From positions 1-36,460 of the forward strand of contig JAUXGN010000025.1 in the NCBI GenBank assembly GCA_030622115.1: DNA of 36,460 bases, in the 5' to 3' direction. Origin of the DNA: Candidatus Eiseniibacteriota bacterium (GTDB lineage Bacteria; Joyebacterota; Joyebacteria; Joyebacterales; Joyebacteraceae). Within the stretch, counting starts at the first letter, position 1. Every line of letters starts with the position of its first letter. Shown in pieces: positions 1-7,927 of the stretch. The position numbers and the translations under genes were made by a program. The notes under the pieces were generated by a model. It did no database searches. It was not told the DNA's origin and saw only the letters and a program-made list of their open reading frames with translations.

Positions 1-1366
1 CGGTGAGGAACACCCTGCTCCCGTCGATCACGATGTCCGTTCCGACGATCTCGATTCGTCTCTCCGGCGGGTCGGGTGGCGGTCCGCCCTGAATGACGAT
101 GGGCCCCTCGTTCTCAACGTGGAAGATGTTCGTCCCGTCTCTCGGATTGCGGGATCCGTCCATGAAGCACTCGAGCCACACATCGCCATGTTCCGAAGCA
201 AGAGGCGCTCTGAACTCGAACTGGAACGTATCGGCCGCGGACGGGTCCCATTCGATCTTTCTCTCTATGGGAGTTCCGTCGGCGCCGTTCATATCGCAGA
301 CGAGATAGGGGAAGATGGTGTTCTCTCCCGGAGTGATTTCGTAGTCGACGATCACTTGGAAGAGTGAATCCTCCTGCGCTGCGGCCGGATACGACAGATT
401 CACCGTCGCCTCGAAATCCACGTGCCGGATGATCGTTCGGTCGGCCGACGTTGTGACGTAGGCGGTCTGGCTGCCCCACGTGCCGTCCGGGGTGAGATAG
501 GCGCCGAAGTAGATCTCCGGGGTGAGCACCTCCGGAGGCGCCACGTACTGGATCTCGACCACACCCTGGCCGCTGACCTTCACGTCACACTTGTTGAGCG
601 TCTCGCCACCGTCGTCCTTCATTCTCGTGTTCAGCCACATCTCGTCCGGAATCGACTCCAGATTGTAGGCCAACTCGATCTCGAAGACCGTGAACTCGTT
701 CACGGTGTCGGGGTACGAGGAGATGAGAAGCTCCGGCACGACATTCCGCAGTTCGACGACGTCAAACCAGACTGCGTCACCCGGGCTGTTCCCCGAGATG
801 CTGAAACCAAGCCTGGCTTCTTCCGAGGCGGACTGAGTAGCATCGAAGACACACGAGTACTGCTCCCACTCCGTCCCGATCTGAAACGAGCGCATGAGAC
901 CATAGTTCTGCCCGGTCTGCGTGTCGTTGACGGCCTTGGCGACCACGAAGTAGTTGTCCCGAGACGCCTTGCTCCAGAAGGACAGCTCGTAGTAGTCGTC
1001 CTCCTCGAACGAGAGTCCTGCCTGTTTCAGCTCCGCGCACGTCCAGCCGATACCGGGTTCTACTATGGTGACTCTGGCGGAGTTCACTCCCTTCGCCGAC
1101 GTCGTCGAGTCGATCTCAAGCAGACCCTCTGCGGGCGGGAAGGACACGAGCGCCCAGAAATCGAGACTGTCCTCAAAGCCCGGGTTCAGGATGAGATTGC
1201 TGTCGTAGTACGCGGGCTCAAGTGGAAGCTCCCGGCCGGCGTCGGAGGCGCCGCGGCTTCCCGGCAACCCGGTCGTGTCACCGGAACATGGCAGAGCGGT
1301 CCAGAGGATCGCCGTCACAAGGAGGCCGCCGAATCCGGTCGCCGACAGGCAGTGAATCCTATTCAT
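1..1366 (-). CDS. Secreted protein with CBM4/9-like module, probable glycoside hydrolase (3' end off window)
   Basis: The reading frame is open from an ATG at 1366 to the window edge (455 codons, no stop), so the C-terminal part is missing. A strong ribosome site (AAGGAGG, 1374-1380) lies 7 bases upstream of the ATG. The first ~28 residues form a signal peptide (hydrophobic run, then PCSGD). Residues ~55-215 open with NLILNPGFEDSLDFW and continue as a jelly-roll carbohydrate-binding module of the CBM4/9 type. Two beta-rich Ig-like segments follow. The last visible residues (RIEIVGTDIVIDGSRVFLT) resemble the 'I.iDG.pf.l.G' strand that precedes the TIM barrel of GH2/GH5-like enzymes, so a catalytic domain probably lies beyond the window; that part is inference. 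It is divergent from the small secreted gene at 1619. The exported location is likely; the substrate is unknown. Confidence 0.8.
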   Translation of the reverse strand, partial: MNRIHCLSATGFGGLLVTAILWTALPCSGDTTGLPGSRGASDAGRELPLEPAYYDSNLILNPGFEDSLDFWALVSFPPAEGLLEIDSTTSAKGVNSARVTIVEPGIGWTCAELKQAGLSFEEDDYYELSFWSKASRDNYFVVAKAVNDTQTGQNYGLMRSFQIGTEWEQYSCVFDATQSASEEARLGFSISGNSPGDAVWFDVVELRNVVPELLISSYPDTVNEFTVFEIELAYNLESIPDEMWLNTRMKDDGGETLNKCDVKVSGQGVVEIQYVAPPEVLTPEIYFGAYLTPDGTWGSQTAYVTTSADRTIIRHVDFEATVNLSYPAAAQEDSLFQVIVDYEITPGENTIFPYLVCDMNGADGTPIERKIEWDPSAADTFQFEFRAPLASEHGDVWLECFMDGSRNPRDGTNIFHVENEGPIVIQGGPPPDPPERRIEIVGTDIVIDGSRVFLT

Positions 1367-1442
1367 GGCAGCGCCTCCTTCATCCATCGCTGATTCTGTT
1401 CCGGTACTCCGGGGTCGCGAGTCGTGTTCGCCCTATATCACA

Positions 1443-1471
1443 ATACTATCACCAAGGCCAGATACACTCAA
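1443..1471 (-). promoter_or_regulatory. Sigma70-like promoter for the 1366 minus-strand gene
   Basis: Read on the minus strand, TTGAGT (1466-1471), a 17-base spacer and TAGTAT (1443-1448), about 75 bases upstream of the ATG at 1366. It lies back to back with the plus-strand promoter at 1498. Confidence 0.5.
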
Positions 1472-1497
1472 GCAGCGGGTTGGCCCCACAGCTATCC

Positions 1498-1526
1498 TTG
1501 ACAGCCGGAGTTTGGCTTGATACCAT
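1498..1526 (+). promoter_or_regulatory. Sigma70-like promoter for the 1619 gene
   Basis: TTGACA (1498-1503), 17-base spacer, TACCAT (1521-1526). The -35 is perfect and the -10 matches 4 of 6. It gives a leader of about 85 bases before the ATG at 1619. Confidence 0.6.
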
Positions 1527-1618
1527 AAGCATCTAGCGCTGTGCAGGCGTGACGTCAGACGTCTGCCTCATTGGCGGAGGCCCGAGGGTCTCCATCACAT
1601 TGTGGCAAGGAGGATGGA

Positions 1619-2149
1619 ATGAGGAACCTGCTATTGGTTCTCATGATCCTGGCCGTTGCGACGTGCGCAATGGCTGACCGTAGTCTCGAGGGCTCCATGG
1701 TCACCCTGGTAGAGCCGGTTGGACCGGTGAATGTGAACGAGGTCTACACGTTCACATTCTTTGTCGAGAACATGTCCGAGGACTACGAGTACGTTGCCGA
1801 CATCACCATCGGCTTCCCCTATGGATTCACACCCTATGGCGACTCGATCGGTTGGGATCCTGGACCCAACTGGTTCTACTCGACCGGCAACTGGACGATG
1901 GAGACCATGGAGGGCGACGTATTCTGGCTGGACGCCGACGGAGGCTGGGGCGAGCTCGAGGACTACGAGGACTGCTTCGTGTACGTGGATGTGCTGGTTG
2001 AGGCAATACCGTCGCGCGAGGTGATCACCTGGGGGCTTCAGGGTGACATCTACGGCGAAGAGCCTCACTACGTGAGCGGCGAGATTGAGATCGGCGTGAC
2101 GCCGGTCGAGGTCGAGACCTGGACTGCGATCAAGGCACTGTACAGGTAG
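1619..2149 (+). CDS. Small secreted protein with SWGxIKxLYR-type C-terminal tag
   Basis: A protein of 176 residues. The ATG at 1619 is chosen over an upstream in-frame start at 1571 because AAGGAGG (1607-1613) sits 5 bases before it and the signal peptide (MRNLLLVLMILAVATCAMA, cleavage before DRSLEG) starts there. The mature part is an acidic, aromatic, beta-rich domain of about 140 residues resembling Ig-like/CARDB-type folds (TLVEPVGPVNVNEVYTFTF, then repeated Tyr/Trp/Asp strands); I do not recognise a specific family. The last 15 residues, TPVEVETWTAIKALYR without a FlgD-like domain, match the ends of the proteins at 5603, 6777 and the fragment at 17190. It is followed by a strong stem-loop. 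Role unknown; a surface or exported location is inferred. Confidence 0.85.
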   Translation: MRNLLLVLMILAVATCAMADRSLEGSMVTLVEPVGPVNVNEVYTFTFFVENMSEDYEYVADITIGFPYGFTPYGDSIGWDPGPNWFYSTGNWTMETMEGDVFWLDADGGWGELEDYEDCFVYVDVLVEAIPSREVITWGLQGDIYGEEPHYVSGEIEIGVTPVEVETWTAIKALYR

Positions 2150-2181
2150 AGAGCACGTTCAACAAAGACTCGGAACTACTC

Positions 2182-2213
2182 AGTAGGGCGGTCGCTTCCA
2201 TGGCCGCCCTACT
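2182..2213 (+). terminator. Stem-loop terminator after the 1619 gene
   Basis: Perfect 10-bp stem AGTAGGGCGG (2182-2191) with CCGCCCTACT (2204-2213) and a 12-base loop, 33 bases after the stop at 2149. No U-run follows, so it is an intrinsic-like or transcript-stabilising hairpin. It would also overlap the 3' end of the doubtful minus-strand ORF at 2209. Confidence 0.65.
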
Positions 2214-2397
2214 TCACGGTCATCGCGTTGTCGAAATCGGTGTCGGTGTACATTTTCTTCGTGTCGGCGTCGAACAGCGGATGCGGCGGTGGATCGTAGT
2301 CAGCCAGCGCGCAAGCCGGCAGCATGACAGCGATGAAGATAACGGCGGCGGTTGGCCGTCCGGAAATGTGTGCCACGGTCGGGGTCTGTGCAGCCAT
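2209..2397 (-). CDS. Possible small lipoprotein or gene remnant
   Basis: A short frame of 62 residues from ATG 2397 (a GTG at 2472 would give 87). Codon use is GC3-rich like real genes here. After the motif PTVAHISGRP comes a hydrophobic stretch with a lipobox-like LPAC, then a polar tail rich in Pro and Asp (DYDPPPHPLFDADTKKMYTD). No ribosome site precedes either start, and the stop lies inside the terminator hairpin of the opposing gene. The PTVAHI.GRP segment is 27/30 identical at DNA level to part of the membrane-protein gene at 4648. It may be a decayed or recombined relative rather than a working gene. The rest of the 2214-2561 stretch shows no other gene; the promoter of the 2562 gene was not identified. 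Confidence 0.3.
   Translation of the reverse strand: MAAQTPTVAHISGRPTAAVIFIAVMLPACALADYDPPPHPLFDADTKKMYTDTDFDNAMTVK
2354..2383. repeat. 30-bp near-repeat shared with 4733-4762
   Basis: 27 of 30 bases match 4733-4762. On the minus strand both copies read as the peptide PTVAHI(S/F)GRP. Confidence 0.7.
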
Positions 2398-2561
2398 AGC
2401 AGCAATCTTGGCACGAGTTCGGTTCGAATGCTCATCCTGCAGGACAGATGTGCTAGTATGGCAAGCAGACACTGGGTGCTTTCTTCAGGAACCAGCCGCC
2501 ACACTCGTGGGGTCAAAGAAGAGAGGACCGACGCACCGCATCCTGCACACAGGGGGGCACC

Positions 2562-4553
2562 ATGCGGATGACCGCCACGGAATGCTCTCACCGAGCGCCC
2601 ATTCTGCTCACGATCTCCTTGATTCTGCTTGCCTGTGTTCCGGCTCACGCCGGCGCCGATCCGTCATTCTGGGGTGTGGACGGTCACATGGTCTGGCCGC
2701 CGCGGGGCTTCCTGCCCGCACACATGGCGAAGATGAGCGACGCGGGCGTGACCGCGTACGGGATCGAGTTCCTCGATTGGGACACGGTCGTCGAGGACAC
2801 GCTCATTGCTGCGGCCGGACCCGATTCATTCGACTGGTTCTGGCCCGATCTGCACGTCCAGGCGGTCGAGGACCAGGGCGGCGACGCTCTCATCAAGATC
2901 TGGTGTCGCGCCGACTGGGCGACCGGGGGCGACTCACTGAACCCCCAGTGGCTCTGGCCGCCGAAGGACGGCCCGACTGGTGACCCTGACCGCTATTGGG
3001 ACTACTGGGGCGTTTTCTGCCGTGAGCTGGTTGAGCGCTATGATGGTGACGGAGTGCGTGACATGGGCCACGACACCGACGAGCCAGAGGATGACCTCGA
3101 CCACCCGCACCTCCATTTCCAGATACAGGGCGAGAGCGAGTGGCGCTGGCAGTCGACGGCCGCGGACTACGTGCGGCTCCTCGGGGTTGCTCACGACAGC
3201 ATGAAGGTCGCGTGCGATGACGTGCAGGTCTTCTACTCATCGTTCAATCTCGGCAACTACTTCGACGACAACCCGAGTCTGGAGGAGGCCAGACAGGCGT
3301 TCGCCCAGTCCGGCTCACTTGCCGTGGCGTTCGTCGAGACGATGCTCTCGGCCCCGCAGTACTTCGATGTCGCGCCGACGCAGATGAACCACGACTACAC
3401 CGGGATTCCCTCCAGGCTCCGCTGGCTCAACTGGGCGATGCAGGATTCGTTCGGGTACGACAGACCCATCTGGTTTGTCGATGCTGCGGCGGGCTACATG
3501 CTGAACAGCCATCCGCTCGGCGCGGTCGAGCCGAACCCCCACTACGCGGCGGTGAACCTGCCGCCCGACGTTCTGGCGTCGATCCAGACGCACCCGCAGT
3601 ATGCCGATTCACTGGTCGAGGGAATCATGGTCGACATTCTGCAGCGAGGGAGCGGGGCCGTCGCACCGGGTGACTACCGCGTGATCAAGGACTGGTGGGA
3701 GGCGGACAAGGCTGCCTACGCCCTCAAGAAATCGGCGATCTCTGCGGGGCTCGGCGTGAAGCACATCTACTCGCAATGGACATTCGAGAACAGCGCAGAT
3801 CCGTGTGTCGAGTTGTCGGGGTGGGCCACGTGCGGTCTCCTCGAGGACAAGGACCCTGACGACGAGTCGGACCTCGGGACGGCCAGACCCGTTTACTACA
3901 CCATGGCGCTCTTCAACAGGATCGTCGGCTCCTTCGACAGCGCCGAGGTCGTCCTGCCTGGTGGCCCCGGCGTGCTCGATGGGCTCGGCCCGCTCTGGTA
4001 CGAGACCTGGGTCATTGAGTTCGATCGTGGCGGAGACCCGCTCTTCATTGCGTGGGCCGACGAGGGCGCGGACACCGTGGACCTCACAGGTCTTGTCTCG
4101 GCCGATGATGTCATTGTGTCACACATCGTATCCGACCTCGACGGAAACGACGACCCTGTCTATCTCCCGGAGGAGACGTTCCCCGTCGACGAGGTCATCC
4201 TGAGCAGAGTACCGGTTTTCATCACCGGGTACCACGGAACATCGGTGAATGACGATCCCGCAGGCTTAGCGAGTCTCTTCCAGAGCATGCCGAATCCGTC
4301 GAGTGGCGCGGCGGCGATCCGTATCGCCTTCGCGCGGCCCGCTGAGCGCGACGGAGCCATTGTCAGGATCTACGATGGGGCCGGGCGTCTCGTGCGCGAA
4401 CTCGTGGTTCCGGTTGAAGATGATCCCGAGGCTGAGGTGATCTGGGATGGACGCGATTCGCTCGGGAGCCGCGCGTCGAGCGGCGTCTACTTCTACCAGC
4501 TGGTCACCGGCGGAGTGGCCGGACGGGGAAGGAAGCTCCTGCTGATCCGGTAG
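2562..4553 (+). CDS. Secreted TIM-barrel glycoside-hydrolase-like protein with FlgD-like C-terminal domain
   Basis: A protein of 663 residues starting at ATG 2562, with a G-rich ribosome site (GGGGGG) just upstream and a signal peptide ending near PAHAG (residue 31). Residues ~34-480 read as a (beta/alpha)8 barrel of the GH39/GH5-like (clan GH-A) type: WPPRGFLPAHMAKMSDAG, IKIWCRADWA, then QIQGESEW (188-194) followed by DYVRLL, which is where these families carry the acid/base 'NE..W...DY' motif, and RPIWFVDAAAGY (301-312), where the nucleophile Glu motif is expected. Here the Asn before the first Glu is Gly and the second Glu is Asp307. A beta-sandwich follows, and residues ~569-663 form the FlgD-like sorting domain (SMPNPSSGAAAIRIAF, WDGRDSLGSRASSGVYFYQL, ending KLLLIR). 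It is probably exported and cell-surface. The exact family is uncertain and the protein may be a non-hydrolytic homologue. Confidence 0.8.
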   Translation: MRMTATECSHRAPILLTISLILLACVPAHAGADPSFWGVDGHMVWPPRGFLPAHMAKMSDAGVTAYGIEFLDWDTVVEDTLIAAAGPDSFDWFWPDLHVQAVEDQGGDALIKIWCRADWATGGDSLNPQWLWPPKDGPTGDPDRYWDYWGVFCRELVERYDGDGVRDMGHDTDEPEDDLDHPHLHFQIQGESEWRWQSTAADYVRLLGVAHDSMKVACDDVQVFYSSFNLGNYFDDNPSLEEARQAFAQSGSLAVAFVETMLSAPQYFDVAPTQMNHDYTGIPSRLRWLNWAMQDSFGYDRPIWFVDAAAGYMLNSHPLGAVEPNPHYAAVNLPPDVLASIQTHPQYADSLVEGIMVDILQRGSGAVAPGDYRVIKDWWEADKAAYALKKSAISAGLGVKHIYSQWTFENSADPCVELSGWATCGLLEDKDPDDESDLGTARPVYYTMALFNRIVGSFDSAEVVLPGGPGVLDGLGPLWYETWVIEFDRGGDPLFIAWADEGADTVDLTGLVSADDVIVSHIVSDLDGNDDPVYLPEETFPVDEVILSRVPVFITGYHGTSVNDDPAGLASLFQSMPNPSSGAAAIRIAFARPAERDGAIVRIYDGAGRLVRELVVPVEDDPEAEVIWDGRDSLGSRASSGVYFYQLVTGGVAGRGRKLLLIR

Positions 4554-4647
4554 CCTCATCGGATGGGGAGGAGACTCCTGATGTCTCACCGAACGGGGGA
4601 GGACACAGTGCTGTCTGGTCGCACCGCGGCGCTTGCAGTCCGCCCGC

Positions 4648-5010
4648 CTACGCCTTCTTCGTGATGCACTTGCAGAAGCCGTGGTAGTTGGCGCAGATCC
4701 CGCCGAAGATCGAGAACAGACCCCAGAAGAGAGGCCGTCCGAAAATGTGTGCGACGGTCGGATCAGAGTGCGGAAGCAAGTAGATGCCCCACGTGACCAT
4801 GTAGCATCCGAGAGCAATGGCTATGTGGCCGAAGACGAGCGTTGCGATGCGCCCGCCGCGCCAGCCGAGGTAGATGAGTGTAAGACCGATGCCGAGCGGT
4901 ATGATTCCCGCCGTCAGTCCCCCACTCGCGCTGGTGAGGACTCCGAGCACAAACAGAATCGTTCCCAGAATCAGCGTGACCCAGCTATTGACGTGCTTGC
5001 CTTCAGGCAT
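4648..5010 (-). CDS. Small polytopic membrane protein, unknown function
   Basis: A protein of 120 residues from ATG 5010 with a good ribosome site (GGAGGAAA on the minus strand, just upstream). It shows about four hydrophobic segments: NSWVTLILGTILFVLGVLT, GLTAGIIPLGIGLTLIYLGW, IATLVFGHIAIALGCYMVTW and FWGLFSIFGGICANYHGF. A polar loop HSDPTVAHIFGRP precedes the last helix, and the tail is Cys/Lys-rich (CKCITKKA). I do not recognise the family. It is convergent with the glycoside-hydrolase-like gene ending at 4553; the 94 bases between contain an imperfect hairpin around 4561-4597 but no further gene. The loop motif recurs in the small frame at 2209-2397. Confidence 0.75.
   Translation of the reverse strand: MPEGKHVNSWVTLILGTILFVLGVLTSASGGLTAGIIPLGIGLTLIYLGWRGGRIATLVFGHIAIALGCYMVTWGIYLLPHSDPTVAHIFGRPLFWGLFSIFGGICANYHGFCKCITKKA
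4733..4762. repeat. 30-bp near-repeat shared with 2354-2383
   Basis: Partner of 2354-2383 (27/30 identical). It encodes the PTVAHIFGRP loop of the membrane protein at 4648. Confidence 0.7.
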
Positions 5011-5200
5011 TGCTCTTTCCTCCAGTTCAGGAAGACCGGGTTCCGGTGCACATCTGCATGATTATTGCCACTCAAGTGCAGGCGGATTCTAGCATGAGGG
5101 AGGGGAAGAGTCGCGAGTTGGAGTTGCGATGCGACCGGTTGGTTTCCGAATCCAGAATCAGGAGTCATTGCCAATATAGGGGATCCTGTGCAAATGGTAC

Positions 5201-5229
5201 TTGCCAATCTCGCTCATAGATGGTATGAT
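5201..5229 (+). promoter_or_regulatory. Sigma70-like promoter for the PPC/adhesin tandem genes
   Basis: TTGCCA (5201-5206), 17-base spacer, TATGAT (5224-5229; 5 of 6). It lies 373 bases upstream of the ATG at 5603, implying a long untranslated leader. Confidence 0.6.
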
Positions 5230-5235
5230 GGATTT

Positions 5236-5602
5236 GGTTGAGTCGGTGTAGGCGTGATGCTTTCTGGCCTACGTCGGACTCATAGAGTCCCACACCCGGG
5301 GTTGCGGCGGTTCCCGACTTGGTCGGATTCGCTGACGGCGTCGGGCGTAGAAGCGCAGACCTGCATCAAATCGAATTCGTGGTCGAGGGTTCGGTCCGAC
5401 TCGTTGGTGTGCCTGTGTGTGGAAACGGGTGCTTAGACGCGCGTCGGAGCGCGACCGGAATCGGCGTCTGTCTGTCCCACAGCATGAGGAGGTGACAACC
5501 GAAGATACGACGCGTGGGAAGAGAGTGTGACTGCGGTCGTGCACCGTTTGCGCGGCCGCGTGGAGATCAGAGATTGTTGGCCCCGCATCAGGAGATGTGA
5601 AA
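5236..5602 (+). promoter_or_regulatory. Long (~365 nt) 5' leader without a gene
   Basis: Between the predicted start of transcription and the ATG at 5603 there is no convincing coding frame. A hairpin GTAGGC/GCCTAC (5248-5253 with 5267-5272) lies near the start, and an orphan ribosome-site-like GAGGAGGTGA occurs near 5486-5496 without a start codon at the right distance. No known riboswitch was recognised. The stretch 5011-5200, upstream of the promoter, shows no gene either. Confidence 0.4.
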
Positions 5603-6634
5603 ATGCGTAGAGTTCTGATTGTATTCATGGTTCTGGCCGTCGCGGCAATGGTGTCGGCGAAGGTCGATGATGTCCATCCGATCGCCACCCGTGGCCTTCT
5701 GGATTGCTCAAATGCGATCCCGATCGCGTGCGGTGACATCGACATTCCCGGCACGACTGTCGGCAGCGTCAACAATGTTGAGAATTATAGTGGCTGTGGC
5801 TGGACTGAGAGTGGTCCCGAGGTCGTCTACGAGTTCGTCATCCCGGAAGGCATCTGTCAGGAAATAGCGATCACAATCGACCCGGATGGCTGTGACCTGG
5901 ACGTCTTCCTCCTCGGTAGCTGCGAAGAGGCCGACTGCTTCGACTACGGCGATTCGTCGATCGTGAGCGATTGCCTCGAGGCGGGCACGTACTACATCGT
6001 CGTCGACGGCTACGGCGGAGCCGAGTGTGCCTTCACAATTACCGTCGAGTGTGTCGAGTGCGCGTGTCCCGAGCCGTGTCCCGAGGAGCAGAACTACCTC
6101 CCGCTCTATGAGGGATTCGAGCGCGGCGAGTGCTTCCCGCCGGCAGGTTGGACGATTCTGAACCTCGGCGATGATCCCGCCGGCGCGAGCTGGATCTGGG
6201 CCGACAACAGCTACATCTGCGACGGTCTTGGTGCCGCTCGCTGTACCTACGGTGGCTCGAGCGAGTACCAGGACGAGTGGTTCATCTCGCCGATCATGTA
6301 CCTTGAGGGTGAGACTGAAATCGTCGTGAGCTTCCAGCACAACATGGCCAGTTGGAGCTACTGCACGCATCCGATGCAGGTTCTCTACTCGACGACCGGA
6401 AGCGCTCCTGAGGACTTCACGCTTCGCCTGGACTACACGTGCGAGCTCCCGAATCCGCTCTGCGGGACGTCGATGCTGGAGATCGTCGGTCTGACAGGCG
6501 ATCACGTCTACGTCGCATGGCGTTACCAGGGTCTCTGGGCCGGTAGCTGGTACGTCGACAACGTTGCCGTTGAGGCGCTGGGAAATCCTGTCGAGGAGTC
6601 AAGCTGGGGTTCGATCAAGGCTCTGTACAGGTAG
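5603..6634 (+). CDS. Secreted PPC + cleaved-adhesin protein with SWGxIKALYR tag (copy 1)
   Basis: A protein of 343 residues. The ATG at 5603 has AGGAG (5590-5594) 8 bases upstream; a GTG two codons earlier is too close to it. Signal peptide: MRRVLIVFMVLAVAAMVSA. Residues ~32-150 form a bacterial pre-peptidase C-terminal (PPC) domain: DCSNAIPI, VVYEFVIPEG, CDLDVFLLGSC, GTYYIVVDGY. A Cys/Pro-rich linker (CVECACPEPCP) leads to residues ~165-325, a cleaved-adhesin/MAM-like jelly roll (EGFERGECFPPAGWTILN, DEWFISPIMYLEG, VAWRYQGLWAGSWYVDN). The protein ends NPVEESSWGSIKALYR in place of a FlgD-like domain. It has many paired Cys, consistent with an exported, disulphide-bonded protein. The next gene is a close tandem paralogue. 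No catalytic residues are seen, so an adhesin or structural surface role is inferred. Confidence 0.88.
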   Translation: MRRVLIVFMVLAVAAMVSAKVDDVHPIATRGLLDCSNAIPIACGDIDIPGTTVGSVNNVENYSGCGWTESGPEVVYEFVIPEGICQEIAITIDPDGCDLDVFLLGSCEEADCFDYGDSSIVSDCLEAGTYYIVVDGYGGAECAFTITVECVECACPEPCPEEQNYLPLYEGFERGECFPPAGWTILNLGDDPAGASWIWADNSYICDGLGAARCTYGGSSEYQDEWFISPIMYLEGETEIVVSFQHNMASWSYCTHPMQVLYSTTGSAPEDFTLRLDYTCELPNPLCGTSMLEIVGLTGDHVYVAWRYQGLWAGSWYVDNVAVEALGNPVEESSWGSIKALYR

Positions 6635-6684
6635 ACTGTAGGATTGCGTACGTGGCACTACTGCGTGCGCGAAGCAATGGGAGA

Positions 6685-6711
6685 GGGTGGCGGCGCACAT
6701 CGTCGCCACCC
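6685..6711 (+). terminator. Stem-loop (GGGTGGCG family), copy 1
   Basis: GGGTGGCGGCG (6685-6695), loop CACAT, CGTCGCCACCC (6701-6711): an 11-bp stem with one G-U pair and no U-run. Identical in stem and loop to 7859-7885 and related to 12491-12520. Confidence 0.65.
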
Positions 6712-6776
6712 TTGATCTCCCGCGGAAATCGGCACGGGCGGCAACACGTCCGTTCCCAGCTCAGAGGAGGCAGAGA

Positions 6777-7811
6777 ATGCGGAGAGTTCTAGTTGTTCTT
6801 ATGGTTCTGGCCGTTGCTTCGATGGCGATCGCCAAGGTAGACAGTGATGCCAAGGTGGAGCGGACACGTGGGCTTCTGGATTGTTCGGCAGCGATTCCGA
6901 TCGTCTGTGGCGACATCGACATTCCCGGCACGACTGTCGGCGCTCCGAGCAACGTCTCGAGCTACAGCTGCAACAGCTGGAACGAGAGTGGTCCGGAGAT
7001 GGTCTACGAGTTCGTCATTCCGGCCGGCATCTGCTACGAAGTAGCGATCACCGTTGATCCGGATGGCTGCGATCTGGACCTGTACCTCCTCGGTAGCTGT
7101 GACGAGGACGACTGCCTTGACTACGGCGACTCGTCGATCGTCAGCGATTGCCTCGAAGAGGGCACGTACTACATCGTTGTTGACGGCTACAACGGAGCCG
7201 AGTGCGCCTACACGCTCACGGTCGAGTGTATCGAGTGCGAGTGCCCCCTGCCATGCCCGGACGAGGACAACTACCTTCCGTTCAGCGAGGGCTTCGAGCG
7301 CATGGAGTGCTTCCCGCCCGCAGGTTGGACGATCCTGAATCTTGGTGACGACACGGCAGGCGCGAGCTGGGGTTGGAACAACAACAGCTACTACATCTGC
7401 GACGGTCTCGGCGCGGCCAAGTGCTCGTACGGCGGCTCGAGCGAGTACCAGGACGAGTGGTTGATCACCCCGATAATCTATCTCGAGGGCGTGGCGGCGA
7501 TCGATATCAGCTTCCAGCACAACATGGGTATCTGGGGCGACTGCACGGATCCGATGCAGGTCCTCTACTCCACGACGGGCATTGCCCCCGAGGACTTCAC
7601 GCTGCGTCTGGACTACACGTGCGACCTCCCCAACCCGCTGTGCGGCACGTCCGTGCTGCCGGTGGACGGTCTCGGCGATCACATCTACGTCGCGTGGAGA
7701 TATCAGGGTACATGGGCCGGTATCTGGTACGTCGACAATGTTATTATCACTGAGCAGGTCAACCCCGTCGAGAACACGAGCTGGGGTTCGATCAAGTCTC
7801 TGTATAGGTAG
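6777..7811 (+). CDS. Secreted PPC + cleaved-adhesin protein with SWGxIKSLYR tag (copy 2)
   Basis: A protein of 344 residues. The ATG at 6777 has GAGGAGG (6764-6770) 6 bases upstream; a longer in-frame version from 6687 would run through the preceding hairpin and is rejected. Architecture and length are the same as the 5603 gene: signal peptide (MRRVLVVLMVLAVASMAIA), PPC domain (VVYEFV replaced by MVYEFVIPAG; CDLDLYLLGSC), Cys-rich linker (CIECECPLPCP), cleaved-adhesin domain (ERMECFPPAGWTILN, DEWLITPIIYLEG, AWRYQGTWAGIWYVDN), and the end NPVENTSWGSIKSLYR. By eye most positions are identical to copy 1. The gene plus its 3' hairpin look like one duplicated unit. Function as for copy 1: exported, probably adhesive or structural. 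Confidence 0.88.
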   Translation: MRRVLVVLMVLAVASMAIAKVDSDAKVERTRGLLDCSAAIPIVCGDIDIPGTTVGAPSNVSSYSCNSWNESGPEMVYEFVIPAGICYEVAITVDPDGCDLDLYLLGSCDEDDCLDYGDSSIVSDCLEEGTYYIVVDGYNGAECAYTLTVECIECECPLPCPDEDNYLPFSEGFERMECFPPAGWTILNLGDDTAGASWGWNNNSYYICDGLGAAKCSYGGSSEYQDEWLITPIIYLEGVAAIDISFQHNMGIWGDCTDPMQVLYSTTGIAPEDFTLRLDYTCDLPNPLCGTSVLPVDGLGDHIYVAWRYQGTWAGIWYVDNVIITEQVNPVENTSWGSIKSLYR

Positions 7812-7858
7812 GTTGTAGGATAGCGTACGTGACGCCACGTGCGTGAATCAGAGGGAGG

Positions 7859-7885
7859 GGGTGGCGGCGCACATCGTCGCCACCC
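7859..7885 (+). terminator. Stem-loop (GGGTGGCG family), copy 2
   Basis: GGGTGGCGGCG (7859-7869), loop CACAT, CGTCGCCACCC (7875-7885), 47 bases after the stop at 7811. Same sequence as 6685-6711; duplicated with the gene. Confidence 0.65.
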
Positions 7886-7927
7886 TCGACCTCGACACTG
7901 TGGATGCGAGAAGGAGGTCGCTGCGCC

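Noticed and set aside
422-1393. 323-codon plus-strand open frame
   Set aside because: It lies opposite the partial secreted-protein gene, which has a signal peptide, a ribosome site and a recognisable CBM-like module. The plus frame is Arg/Val-rich without domains, typical of a GC-rich antisense shadow.
6789-7838. 349-codon minus-strand open frame opposite the second PPC/adhesin gene
   Set aside because: Arg/Val/Asp-rich antisense frame with no ribosome site; a similar one lies opposite copy 1. Both reflect the codon use of the plus-strand paralogues.
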